A stretch of 64,000 nt of DNA from Hemileia vastatrix (lineage: Eukaryota > Basidiomycota > Pucciniomycetes > Pucciniales > Zaghouaniaceae), in NCBI GenBank assembly GCA_030280995.1, contig JASXTE010000008.1, forward strand, positions 1,661,501-1,725,500, given 5' to 3'. Below are positions 48,169-58,526 of the stretch, piece by piece. Within the stretch, counting starts at the first letter, position 1. Each line of letters opens with the position of its first letter. The notes below the pieces were generated by a model, which was not told where the DNA came from, ran no database searches, and saw nothing but the letters and a program-made list of their open reading frames with translations. Both the position numbers and the translations under genes were made by a program.

Positions 48169-49035
48169 ATGGATCCTACTGTGACTACATCTAAGGGATG
48201 TCAGGAGAGGATTAAATGGCCCAATTCTTTGGCATTGTTGCCAAAAACGGTAACCACAATTATTAGGTGTAAAGATGAAAGCTTGAGCTTTCCGGGCCTT
48301 AATACCAAAATGTTTTTACGCAGGTTTGAAAAAGCAGCAGAAGTTCATGGAGCAACCAAATATGATATGGTACGAGAAGTACTATTCTTTGTATCTGATG
48401 AGTGCAGAGACAATTTAGAGGATCTAAAAGGGCATGAGGAGCGAAATTGGTCAGCGCTAAGAGAAAAAATGCTCAAGAGATGGCCAAAAGTTACCAAGGA
48501 AACTAGGTATATGATGAAGGACCTGGATATTTTGGTAAATAGGGTCAAGGCTAGAGGAGGTGTTCGAGACCCCAAGGAATTTAAAAGTTCTAGGGAAGAC
48601 TTCAATCGGATAGTGGAATATTTAGTTAGTAACGAAGATTTTAGTGATGTTAATGCATCGTTACCTTGGTTTTGAGAAGCGTTAGCGTCAGAAGTTGAAG
48701 ACTGGGAAAAAAGGCGCTTGGATAACAAAGGAAAGCTGGTTAAAAAGAGGGACGGAAATTATAAGTATCCCGGATTAGAAGAAGTAGAAATGGCAGTAGA
48801 AGCTGAAATGAAGTTGTGTCAAGTTGAGCAACGTGCAGCAAGGGTGGCTCTGGATAATGAGGATATGGAGGAAGATGCACCAGGCATACAATCGCCTTCT
48901 AAGATCTTGTCTCCTAAAGTTAAAATTTTCTCTAAGGATCCAGATTCAGTCATGGCAAGAATCGATGAGTTGGAGAAGAAGATAGTTGAAGCGGCAAAGG
49001 CGAAAGAATTGTTTAGGCCCAAGAGTTCTCCTTAA
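48169..49035 (+). pseudogene. gag of element 2
   Basis: ATG at 48,169 (MDPTVTTSKGCQERIKWPNS). Same capsid region as element 1 with a few replacements. A TGA at 48,673-48,675 follows SLPWF at the position shared with element 1. The frame continues in phase (DNKGKLVKKRDGNYKYPGLE) to a TAA at 49,033-49,035. Directly after this point the deletion removes the zinc-knuckle segment found at 41,029 in element 1 and joins to the protease leader. Confidence 0.8.
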
Positions 49036-52000
49036 CCTTCCTCTGGAGGTTATGGGTTGGATCACCAGGAAGTAGAACAGACGTCAATGTTGGAGGAGCC
49101 AGAGGTAGTACAGCAAAGAGAGGTACCTGCTGAAGGAATGCCAGGAGCAAAGCATAATACTCCAAAGAACCCACCTGGAAGAGCAAAAGCTGGTGCCAAG
49201 GCAACTCAGCCTAAATGGAGAATGCAGCGCCCGGTTCATTCTGATTTTCCTAAAGCTGCCAAGGATTTATTTGTGGAATTTTTGAAGACTACAGTCTCTG
49301 TTCCATTGTGGATGCTGACAGCAGTAGCGCCAGATGTAGCAAATGGAATTGTGGATAAGTGTAGAAAGCAAAGGATTTCTAATTGCGCTGAGTTTGATAT
49401 GGAAGAACAGTCATTTCAGCTAGTTGTTTGATTACCTAGGACGCCACATTATGCAGAACCCTTAGGGTATTTAACTATTACGGTAAATGGTAAGCAAATT
49501 AAAGCGTTAGTGGATACGGGTTCACAAATCAACGTGGTATCAGTGAATGATGCAGTGGAATTAGTTTTTCCTGTAAAAGACGGCAAAGGCACTGTTGCAG
49601 GAATTGGGGGAGGCAGGATTAACAATTTCTGGGTCTAAATTTGCCTGTTGTGTTCCAGCGCTAGATATAGTGGGACATGTGGTATGCAAGGAAGGGAGAA
49701 TCGTTGCTCAAAAACAGAGGAATTAGGTACTTACATGGCCAAGACCAAGAAATACTAAGGAAGTTAGAGGGTTTTTAGGCATTTGTACATATGTAAGAAT
49801 GTTTATTCAAGATTTTGCCTTGTTGTCTTCACCTTTACGGCGCTTAACAAGAAAGGAAGCTGTATGGGATTGGACGGAGGAATGTGAGGAGTCATTCGAG
49901 TTATTAAAGAGGGTTGCAGGAAAAGATATTCTTTTGAAGAAATTGGAGTATGGACCAGGTGCTGGGAAAATTACTCTAGTGGTGGATTCTAGTGTGTCCG
50001 CAGTGGGTGAAGTTTTGATACAGGAGGATGAGGAAGGTAATGATAGACCTGTCTTTACGAGTCCAAGACTTTTACCAAAGAGGGTCTAGGTACTCCCAGT
50101 CTAAGCTGGAGTTATGTGGAGTAGCAAAAATCCTTAAAAAGCTACAATGGATGATTTGGGGGCAGCATTTTGAGCTGCAGGTTGATGCGCTGTCGTTGGT
50201 GCAAATGATTAATAGCCCAAGTTTACCAGATGCGCCCATGACAAGGTGGGTAGCGCAGATTAATTTATTTTCTTTTGATTTAGTCCATAAGCCGGGGAAA
50301 TCCTTCACTATTCCAGATGCGCTTTCGAGAAGACCGTTGTGTGAAGAAGACTTGGAAGCAGAAGAATTTGAAGAAAATAAGAGATGGGTAAACGGGATAG
50401 ATTATTGTTATACAAAATTTGATAAGAGCGTCCACAATGACGATAAACTATCAGGCAAGAACGTCTGCGATGACAATAAACTAGCAGGTAGGATTGTCTG
50501 TGATGACAATAAACTAGTAACGTGGAATGTCTGAAAAGTCATAAAACTAAATGCTGACAATGCAAAGGATGTTTGTAGCAAGGTTGAACTGCAACTGGAT
50601 TTAGGGAACACTGAAGCTAATATAGCGACAAGGAGTGTGCAAGGCAAGGTAGTGGAGGAGTCAGATGATGAAGATGCTTCAAAGGGAAGTCAGGACAGTA
50701 GTACTCAACTCAAAGAGGAGGAGTATTCAGTAGACAATGCATCCACAGATGAGGGAGTAGAGTTGTTAAAGTTATATTTGGAAGGTAATAGTCGACCAGA
50801 TTTTTATGATAAAAAGGTTTGGCGCAATATTAAGAAGTGCGCTAAAGGCTATTTTATTAAAAATGGGAAGTTATGGAAGAATCAAGCTTCTTCTCCTCAG
50901 TTAGTTGTTCAAACTATGGAAGGGAAGGAGAAGATACTCAGGGAGTTACACGAGAATTCAGGACATAGAGGTCATGAGGAGACTTATTGCAGAGTTAGGG
51001 AAAGATTCTGGTAGCCCAACATGAAAAATGAAGTAAGTGATTGGGTTAAATCTTGTCTTGAATGCCAGCGCAGAAGTTACAGAAAGCCAAAAGAAAAAGG
51101 AAGAGCAATGGGAGAAGATACTTTTTTTGGTATGGTTAGTTTAGATGCAGTCCATATAAAAGAAGGACGCTTTAAATACTTGATAGTAGCCAGGGATGAT
51201 CTATCAGGATGGGTTGAAGCAGCGCCGTTGATAAACCTTAAGGCAAGTAATGTGGCCGAGTTTTTGAAGAAAGAATGGATTTATAGGTATGGGGTAATGA
51301 AGATGGTAACCATAGATGGTAGCCCTGAATTTTCCGGAGAATTCCAAGAATTATTAAAAGGTATTGGCACAAAGCTACGAGTTTCAACGCCATATTATCC
51401 AGAAGCAGAGGGAATGGTAGAAAGAGGGAATCAAGTTATAAAGGATGTTCTAGTTAAATTATGTGGAAATAATGGGGCGAAGTGGAAGAACTACTTGCCA
51501 TTAGTTTTGTTTGTGGACAGGACTTCAGATAAAAGGACAACAGGGTTTTGGCCGTTTGAACTTATGTTTGGTCAAAGGGCAGTATTACCTATTGATCTGG
51601 AGGCTGGATCTTTCCTAGGATGTGATTGGGATCAAGTGCGCTCAACCAAAGATTTAATTCTAGCAAGGGTAGCACAGCTTGAAAGAAAAGATGAGTTTGT
51701 GGAGAAAGTGCATGAAATAATGATGCAGATCCGGGACAAGTCAGTTAAATATTGGGATGAGCGCTAGGCACATAGGTTAAAAAAGCCATTGAACCCAGAA
51801 GATTTGGTTTTGGTTTATAATAGAAGTTTAGAAAGCCAATTGGGGAAGATGTTTTCTGACAGATGGAATGGTCCTTATAGGATAAGAAAGCAGATAGCTG
51901 GAGGGTCTTACTTACTGGAGGAATTGGATGGTATTGAGTGGAAGCGGCGTGTGGCCGCAGATCAGATCAAAAGATTACAGCCAAGGGGTGTTCCAGTGAT

Positions 52001-52040
52001 ACAAGATAACCTCTGGAATGAGGAAAAACTACCAGAATAA
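49036..52040 (+). pseudogene. pol of element 2: protease, RT remnant, RNase H, integrase
   Basis: The protease keeps Asp-Thr-Gly-Ser (49,512-49,523; ALVDTGSQINVVSV). As in element 1 the RT palm is missing: sequence goes from a GIGGGRINNFWV-stop segment straight to HVVCKEGRIVAQKQRN and VRGFLGICTYVR. RNase H (VVDSSVSAVGEVLIQED) is frameshifted near 50,055. Integrase is nearly complete: the HHCC region (HENSGHRGHEETYCRVRERF, then stop instead of Trp at 51,012; CLECQ), catalytic SLDAVHI, TIDGSPEF and PEAEGMVERGNQVIKDVL, giving D, D, E. It reads on to a TAG at 51,765 and then NPEDLVLVYNRSLESQLGKM to 52,040. Two extra copies of a short KNVCDDNKLAG unit occur near 50,455-50,520. Confidence 0.8.
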
Positions 52041-52691
52041 TACCTCTGGGAAGAGGTTAAACTAACAACATATGTTAAATTTTGTTTTTCTAAAAGGACT
52101 CACAGGAGGCTTTGACACAGTTGTGACCAATAGAGGGCGCTAACTGGAAGTTAGGTGGACTATGGCTGAACAGGCAACTGGCATAAGTGCTCAGAGGAGG
52201 GAATAGAAGAAAATGAAATCTTATATCTTCATCGTTTGAGGAGATATGATGAAATAGGTAATTGGATTGAAGGAGATGTGTACCATGTAAACGCAAAAGA
52301 TTCTGGGAATTTAACTAATGGGTTAACTAACCAGGTGTGGAATAGCAATTTATAGATGGGGCGCTCTATAGTTCAATTCTTTTTCTACATGGTATATTGC
52401 TGTATCGCAGTAAAGGCGGTAAAGTTTTATGATAAAAAGTTTATTTGGGATTTTTTTTTAGGGGTTAATAGTTTTTTAAGGAAAGTAGAGGGAGCAAAGT
52501 TAGGCGCTCTAAAAGTATGGAAGACAGGTGTAATAAAATAGCGCCATGTCTAAAAAGATTATTTGAAGTCATAGCATGAAAAATATATGAAGACTATGTA
52601 CAGTGAGAATGGACAGAGGAGACTCATAAGGAAAAGCACTAGTGGTCTATTCAGTATCAGAATGAAAGCTAATAGGATATCCTTTCCAGTC
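52041..52691. other. non-coding spacer of element 2
   Basis: Counterpart of 44,465-44,932. Conserved between the two copies with no ORF on either strand that is shared. Confidence 0.5.
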
Positions 52692-53446
52692 TTAAGGCAT
52701 GATGAAGTGATGGGGATCGGCGGGGAATCCAAGAATAGTCAATGAGCTGATTTTGTTCATTAGTTGACCTATCATTTCTATATGAGTATAGCGAGCTTCA
52801 AGTTCAGCGTCAGAAAAAGCTGGTGCGTTATTGTAGGATAGGGACATAGCGTCATATATAAGACAAAGTCTTGAAAATATTTGAATGGAATGGACAAAGG
52901 GTAAAGGAATGGGAACCCATCCCAAGGAGATGGATTTATTGAAGCCTGACAGGAAGTTAGTAAGCAAGAGGAGCATAAGTATAGTAAAGGATACTTACTT
53001 GCTAATAAGTTTTGTGGGTGTGCTGACGGTGAAGTAACGGTAACCGCGTCAGGAGCAGCTGTAGAGGAGCCTGAGCGCATGGAAGCACTGGAACTTGGAG
53101 GGGAAGAAAGTGTAGCGCTAGGCTGTATGGATATTTTGCGCCAGGGAAAACAAGGAAGCGATGGCGATTCATAAGAAACATTATTATTATTAGTGGAAAT
53201 AGTGGGACTGGTGGTGGTAATTATGGGAGCGCTACTAGTAGAGCTAGGTGGAAAGTGAATATAACCAGTAGGCTGAGAAATATTCTGGTTAAGGGAGGTA
53301 TCGCAAGTTTTGTGGTATCTAAAGCAATTGTCACAGGCAGGTCTAAAAGAGGCATACCCCCGAGGTCTAGAAAATGTAAAATGAAAGTTACAGCGCTTGC
53401 AAAATGAGCAAGCTTGATCTCTGGGAACTGTGCGATATTGAGTCAT
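52692..53446 (-). pseudogene. antisense gene 1 of element 2: Cys6-cluster protein, damaged
   Basis: Same two-exon structure as 45,870-44,933: exon 1 from ATG 53,446 to 52,999, a 53-nt intron (52,946-52,998; donor GTAAGTATCC, branch-like TTACTAACT, acceptor CTGTCAG), exon 2 from 52,945. The third cluster cysteine (residue 23) is Phe and an extra Cys appears at residue 19, so the cluster is probably impaired. The second domain (WVPIPLPFVHSIQIFSRLCL) is well conserved. It ends at TAA 52,694-52,692 after FIMP, where element 1 has Glu and reads on (EDWKGYPISFHSDTE). Confidence 0.65.
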
Positions 53447-53483
53447 GATGTTAGGATAGAGGAAATTCAGGTTATTAGAAGGG

Positions 53484-53493
53484 CTATTTATAG
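53484..53493 (-). promoter_or_regulatory. TATA box of antisense gene 1, element 2
   Basis: CTATAAATAG on the minus strand, 38 bp upstream of the ATG, identical in sequence and distance to element 1. Confidence 0.7.
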
Positions 53494-53955
53494 GTTAACA
53501 ATAGCATTATAAAGAAGTCATCAGTTGCGCCACGTCTGACTTGAGCGCTGGATGGTTTCTAAGAAGCTAGTGAGAAGCGTTTGTTATAATGAAGAACCCA
53601 AGGAAAGATGAATTGTTACAATCAAGGGAAAGACATGTATTGTAAAGATTTAAAGATTAAAAGAGAGCGCATACATAAATGATGCAGGGGAAGTAATTTC
53701 TGCTATAGAATGTGGCAACGATCTCAAGTTGTTATTTTTTATTATTATTTGTTGTTTCATCTTTCATAGGCACTTAGTAGAAGGGTGTGCTTATTAGAAA
53801 AAGGATGATATTTTGGGGGCAACTCATCTCGCAGTTGCAGAGTTCTCACAGGAAAGTTAAGTGAAAATAAAAAATAAATAAATAAATAAATTACATTTTT
53901 TTACAAGGCTATATACACATTACAAGGAATAAATACAAAAGAAGATTTTTTTTTT

Positions 53956-54980
53956 TTAGTATTCTGCTTCATCAAAGATTGGGACGCAGAAAGCTCAATC
54001 ATTAACAGCCTCTTGCATGTTTTGTTGAAAGGCAGTTATCAGTTGTTTTCGCTTATTATACTCAGCGCAAGTAAAAACTGGAATCTCCTCAAGGAATTAT
54101 TTGACGGCCGCTATCATGTTATTCATACGACACATGGTTGAATTGTAATGAGTGCAGGCGATTTGTTCTGTGAATTCCCAGTTTTGAGCCATGGCGGGCT
54201 CTTCATCAACAATGACCGGAAAGTTTTCAGTTGGCCATTTGTCCGGAGTGATGGTATCGAAGACTGGCTGCATGTCAGTCCAGTCAGGAGTTGGAGAACA
54301 AGGAGTGGGTTCAGGTGTAGGTACAGTATCCCAGACGGGATCTTCTTCCAAGGAAGGAAGGAATAACAGAGCAATAGGAGGCAGAGGCGTTTCAGCGTAA
54401 GGAGTGCCTGGCGCATTCTACATAATATTAAAAAAAAAAGAAAAAGAAAAAGAAGAAGAAAAAGAGACTTACTGTACTTTCCTCTGAGAAAAGAGATTTA
54501 GGAATTGAGGCGAAGCTACTAGGAGTAGGTTTGCAGTAACCAACCTTGGCTTGTTTGTTGCCAGGAGGAGTAACAGGAGCAGGCGCCGGGCGCTTGATGG
54601 TCATTTGACTCATCATGTTGGTGGTGGAAGCGTTGGGGTCCAGGCGCGCAACAGTGGGCAGCCCATTGTATCTACATTTCTTCTTTCATTGCTTGCAGTA
54701 ATCGCACGACTGGAATAAAGGAAAATTGAAAGATTAGTAACAAATGGGAAGAAAAATGAAGAAAACTTACAGTGAAAAAATTATTGCCACGGCAGGCTTT
54801 TGAAAAATGACAAGTATTTATGCCATTTTCGATGCAACAGGTGCATCTTATCCCACCCATCAGTGTGGTTATGGGTGTTGTTGGAGAAGCAGTAGGGGGC
54901 TGAGTGCGCACGAACTGTCGAATAGTGTCCATGACATTGGTGGTATTTTCAGCGTTAGGAGGGGTTCTTCTAGTATTCAT
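53956..54980 (-). pseudogene. antisense gene 2 of element 2: three-exon Cys-cluster protein
   Basis: ATG at 54,980 (MNTRRTPPNAENTTNVMDTI). Exon 1 ends at 54,771 and exon 2 is 54,709-54,473. Exon 3 starts at 54,417. Introns are 61 and 55 nt with GTAAGT donors. Exon 1 carries a CTCCIENGINTCHFSKAC cluster (C-x2-C-x7-C-x5-C) and exon 2 starts with SCDYCKQ, stop, KKKC (C-x2-C-x6-C if the stop is read through), so splicing completes a second Cys6-like array. A proline-rich middle follows (VPTPEPTPCSPTPDW), then the helical C-terminus AQNWEFTEQIACTHYNSTM. A TAA interrupts before FLEE near 54,095 and a TGA near 54,000. The last codon is TAA at 53,958-53,956. Confidence 0.65.
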
Positions 54981-55121
54981 TGAGAAATATAAAAATAATA
55001 ATAAGAAACAAAAAGAAAAGAAGATGATGATTTGTAGTGAATAAGAGAAAAAGATAGAAGATGGAGGAAGAAAACGCTGAGAGACGCAGGGTATTTATGG
55101 GCTCCTGGGGACAGTCGCGAG

Positions 55122-55132
55122 TAGAGGGAGGA
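55122..55132 (+). other. polypurine tract of element 2
   Basis: TAGAGGGAGGA ends exactly at the 3' LTR start. The same purine run stands at 57,283-57,293 in front of the 3' LTR of element 1. It would prime plus-strand DNA synthesis. Confidence 0.65.
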
Positions 55133-56453
55133 TGTGGTATGTCCCTCGCAGGAAGCGTGAATTTAGACCAATCAGGGCGCATAGTCCAGGAAGAATAAAG
55201 GGGAGTTAGCGCAGCAGGAAGTGTAAAAATATAATATGTATTTGTGTGTTTCAAGGAACAAAGAAATGGAAGTGCGGAAAAGGATTAAGGGTCTGTGAGC
55301 TCGGATATTGCAGCAAGATGTGCAGCACAATAGGGAATTGTGTATTATCAACTTAGGACTATTACGTGCTAAACAAATATGGATTTGGGCTTTCCAAAAA
55401 AAAAGTATGTGTTACGCATTAAGGAAAAAGTCATGGATTAAGGACAACTCAAGTGCATAGTATGCTGTACCGCGGCCAGTTGGGAAACTTACTGAGACAA
55501 GTAATGAAGAAGGCTAACTAGTTAAGCGAGCTGTTGCAACTATGAACTTAGTATTAAAGCAAAGAGAGTGGGGATCCAGTTGTAAAACTACCCAAGAGTT
55601 AAGGCAACTAGACGCAGCGTTAGGATGAGTCAAACCTGGAACTAGTGCTGAAACAAAACAAAGGTATAGTTAAAAGTGCATATGTGGAGTATCAGTGAAA
55701 CAAGTTAATACTAGTTTTAGTAATTATAGGGTATGATTTAGGCGCTTTAGTTGTTAAAAGCAGTGTATGTAGCTTACTAATAGATTGGTTATTGTTTTAC
55801 TAATATAGAACTAGAGCTAGTGCTGAAGATCCACTAGGGAACTGTGTCTTAAGCACTGGAAAAATATAAAAGGAGAACTGGTTAATCTATCTAAAAGAGA
55901 GAAATAATAAAAAATAAGAAAAATCATATTAGTTCTCGTTTTAAAAAGCAGATCATAGAAAAATCAATATAGAGATATACAAGTAGCTATAGTCATAGTA
56001 CCCAGTATAAGATATTAGATCTTTTGTGATTAATTGTTTGAGAGAATATTAAAAGGTATTTCTGAGTCTTTTAGAGTTTGTGTGTCTGTGTGTGTATTTC
56101 ATATAGTATAGTGAAAGAGTGCAACATAGAGAGAATATATAGATTCAGTGGGATTAACTATTATTAGAGATATTTTATTACTATAATAAGGCATATTCAA
56201 AGAGAGCGCTTCAAGAGGGAGTAGCTGTGGATAATAGCGCTTATTAAGAATAGAAATATCCAGATATTAATACTTGTTTTTTTCCTTATCTTTAACTCAT
56301 CTCAACTTATAAACTTTCTAGTCAATTATTAGTGTTGCACATTATTACACTGTCTTTAAAATAAGAGTGGCAGGCGCTTCTTTTAGAAATTAAAAAGAAG
56401 AACCAACCCATCTCGCATTTTGTCTACTTCTTAGTACTTTAGAACAGTCTACA
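55133..56453 (+). repeat. 3' LTR of element 2 (subfamily B)
   Basis: TGTGGTATGTCCC to AGTCTACA, 1321 bp, TATAAAAG at 55,865-55,872. It pairs with 46,603-47,922 by length and by subfamily-specific sequence after the TATA box. Confidence 0.9.
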
Positions 56454-57180
56454 CCGGCTGCATTGTAGTCCAGTCAGGAGAAGGTATTTGAGGAGCACAC
56501 TCCGGAATAGGTTTGGTATCCCAGACGGGATCTTCTTACAAGGCAGGAAGGAATAAGGGAGTGATAGGAGGCGGAGGCGTTTCAGCGTAAGGAGTGCCTG
56601 GTGCATTCTAAAACAGAGGGAAACAGAAGATGTTAGCATTTAAACAAAAAAAATATATAAAAAAAAAAAAGAGACTTACTGTACTTTCCTCTGAGAAGAG
56701 AGATCTGGGGGTCAAAGAGGCGCTACTAGGCGTAGGAGCACGGTAACCAAACTTAGCTTGTTTGTTGCAAACCAGGGTAATGACATTGGACGCTGGGCAC
56801 TTGATGGTCATTTGACTCATCATAGTCGAGGTTAAAGTGTCAGGGTCTAGACGAGCAACGGTGGGCGGCCCATCGTAGCTACACTTCTTCTTGCTTTGCT
56901 TGCAGTAATTGCATGACTGGAAGAAGGAAAAGTGAAAGGTTAGTAACAAATAGGAAGGATAATGACTTACAGTAAAGAAATTATTGCCACGGCAGGCTTT
57001 TGAGAAATGACAAGTAGTTATGCCATTTTCGATGCAGCGGGTGCATCTTGTCCTACCCGTCAAAGTCGTCAGGAGGGTTGCTGGTGGAGCAGCAGGGGGC
57101 TGAGTGCGCAGGAACTGTCGAATTGCGTCCACAACGTTGGCGGTATTTTCAGTGTTAGGATTAGTTCTTCTGGTATTCAT
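56454..57180 (-). pseudogene. antisense gene 2 of element 1, 5' part (exons 1-3a)
   Basis: ATG at 57,180 (MNTRRTNPNTENTANVVDAI). Exon 1 (57,180-56,971) carries C46-x2-C49-x7-C57-x5-C63 (CTRCIENGITTCHFSKAC). Intron 1 is 56,917-56,970 (54 nt). Exon 2 (56,916-56,680) opens with SCNYCKQSKKKC, an intact C-x2-C-x6-C, and continues YDGPPTVARLDPD. Intron 2 is 56,608-56,679 (72 nt). Exon 3 begins NAPGTPYAETPPPP, has a TAA (PAL-stop-EDPVWDT) near 56,537, and is cut at 56,454 by the LTR of element 2. It resumes at 46,602. A CATAAATA box lies about 72 bp upstream of the ATG. The join of the two Cys arrays by splicing resembles a Zn2Cys6 cluster. Function is inferred. Confidence 0.65.
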
Positions 57181-57293
57181 TGAAAGATATGAAGGATAAC
57201 AGATAAGAGAAGAAGATAGAAGATGGAGGAAGGAAACACTGTGAGACGCAGGTATTTATGGGCTCCTGGGGACAGTTGCAAGTAGAGGGAGGA

Positions 57294-58526
57294 TGTGGTA
57301 CGCGCCTCGCAGGAAGCGTGAATTTAGACCAATCAGGGCGCGTAGTCCAGGAAGAATAAAGGGGAGTTAGCGCAGCAGGAAGTGTAAAAATATAATATGT
57401 ATTTGTGTGTTTCAAGGAACAAAGGAAGTGGAAGTGCAGAAAAGGATTAAGAGTCTGTGAGCTCGGATATTGCAGCAAGATGTGCAGCACAATAGGGAAT
57501 TGTGTATTATCAACTTAGGACTATTTCACGCTAAAAAAATATGGATTTGGGCTTTCCAAAAAAAAGTATGTGTTACGCATTAAGGAAAAATTCATGGATT
57601 AAGGACGACTCACGTGCATAGTATGCTGTACCGCGGCCAGTTGGGAAACTTACTGAGACAAGTAATGAAGAAGGCTAACTAGTTAAGCGAGCTGTTGGAA
57701 CTATGAACTTAGTATTAAAGCAAAGAGAGTGGGGACTCAATCATAAAACTACTCAAGAGTTAAGGCAACTAGATGCAGCGTTAGGATAACTCAAACCTGG
57801 AACTAGTGCTGAAACAAAACAAAGGTATAGTTAAAAGCGCATATGTGGAGTATCAGTGAAACAATTTAATACTAGTGTTAGTAATTATAGGGTATGATTT
57901 AGGCGCTGTATTTGTTACAAGCAGTGTATGTAGCTTACTAATAGATTAGTTATTGTTTTACTAATACGGCACTAGAGCTAGCGCTGAAGATCCACTAGGG
58001 AACTGTGTCTTGAGTACCGTAAAAATATAAAAAGGAAGACTATTTGATAGAGTCTGAAGGAGGGATATACATAGAAGATAGATATATATACACATATATA
58101 GTCTTTTAAGAGTATTAAATTAGAGATTTGTCTGAATCCTTCAATTCGTGCGTCTGTGTGTGTATTTCAAAAAGCATAGTGAAAGAATCACAACATAGGG
58201 AGTTTATATAGATTCAGTAGGATTGATTATTACTAGAGTCATTATATTGCTATAACAAGGCATATTCAAAGAGAGCGCTTAAAAAGGGAGTAGCTGTGGA
58301 TATTAGTGCTTGATAAGAATAGAAAATTATAGATAGTAATACTTGTTTTTCCTGATCTCTAAAACTCATCTTTCATCTCATAAACTTTTTAATCAAAAAT
58401 TAGTGTTTCACATTATTGCGCTGTCTTTAAAATTAAGAGTGGCAGGCGCTTCTTTTTAGAAATTGAAAAGAAGAACCAACCCATCTCGCATTGTGTCTAC
58501 TGCTTAGTACTTTAGAACAGTCTACA
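57294..58526 (+). repeat. 3' LTR of element 1 (subfamily A)
   Basis: TGTGGTACGCGCC to AGTCTACA, 1233 bp, TATAAAAA at 58,026-58,033. It pairs with 38,655-39,888. Directly after it the tnp2 transposase coding sequence of copy B resumes. Confidence 0.9.

Larger units (their letters stand above)
46603..56453 (+). mobile_element. Ty3-type retrotransposon, element 2, inserted into element 1
   Basis: Complete from LTR to LTR: 46,603-47,922 (1320 bp) and 55,133-56,453 (1321 bp), total 9851 bp, in the same orientation as element 1. It has the same gene order: PBS, gag, protease, RT remnant, RNase H, integrase, two antisense genes. About 0.5 kb spanning the gag zinc knuckle is deleted at 49,036 relative to element 1. 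Integrase is better kept than in element 1. TSD-like CTGG and CCGG flank it. Confidence 0.85.
38655..58526 (+). mobile_element. Ty3-type retrotransposon, element 1 (interrupted by element 2)
   Basis: The outer pair of LTRs is 38,655-39,888 (1234 bp) and 57,294-58,526 (1233 bp). Internal sequence runs 39,889-46,602 and continues at 56,454-57,293. The second piece begins exactly where the first stops inside the antisense gene 2, as comparison with element 2 at about 54,262 shows. CTGG stands before the inserted LTR and CCGG after it, which fits a 4-bp target duplication with one change. Without the insert the element is about 10.0 kb. It has PBS, gag, protease, partial RT, RNase H, integrase and two antisense genes. 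All sense ORFs are broken. Confidence 0.85.

Noticed and set aside
38655..58526. Tandem array LTR-internal-LTR-internal-LTR-fragment-LTR made by unequal recombination
   Set aside because: LTR lengths pair as outer 1234/1233 and inner 1320/1321, and antisense gene 2 is cleanly split at 46,602/56,454, so nested insertion explains everything.
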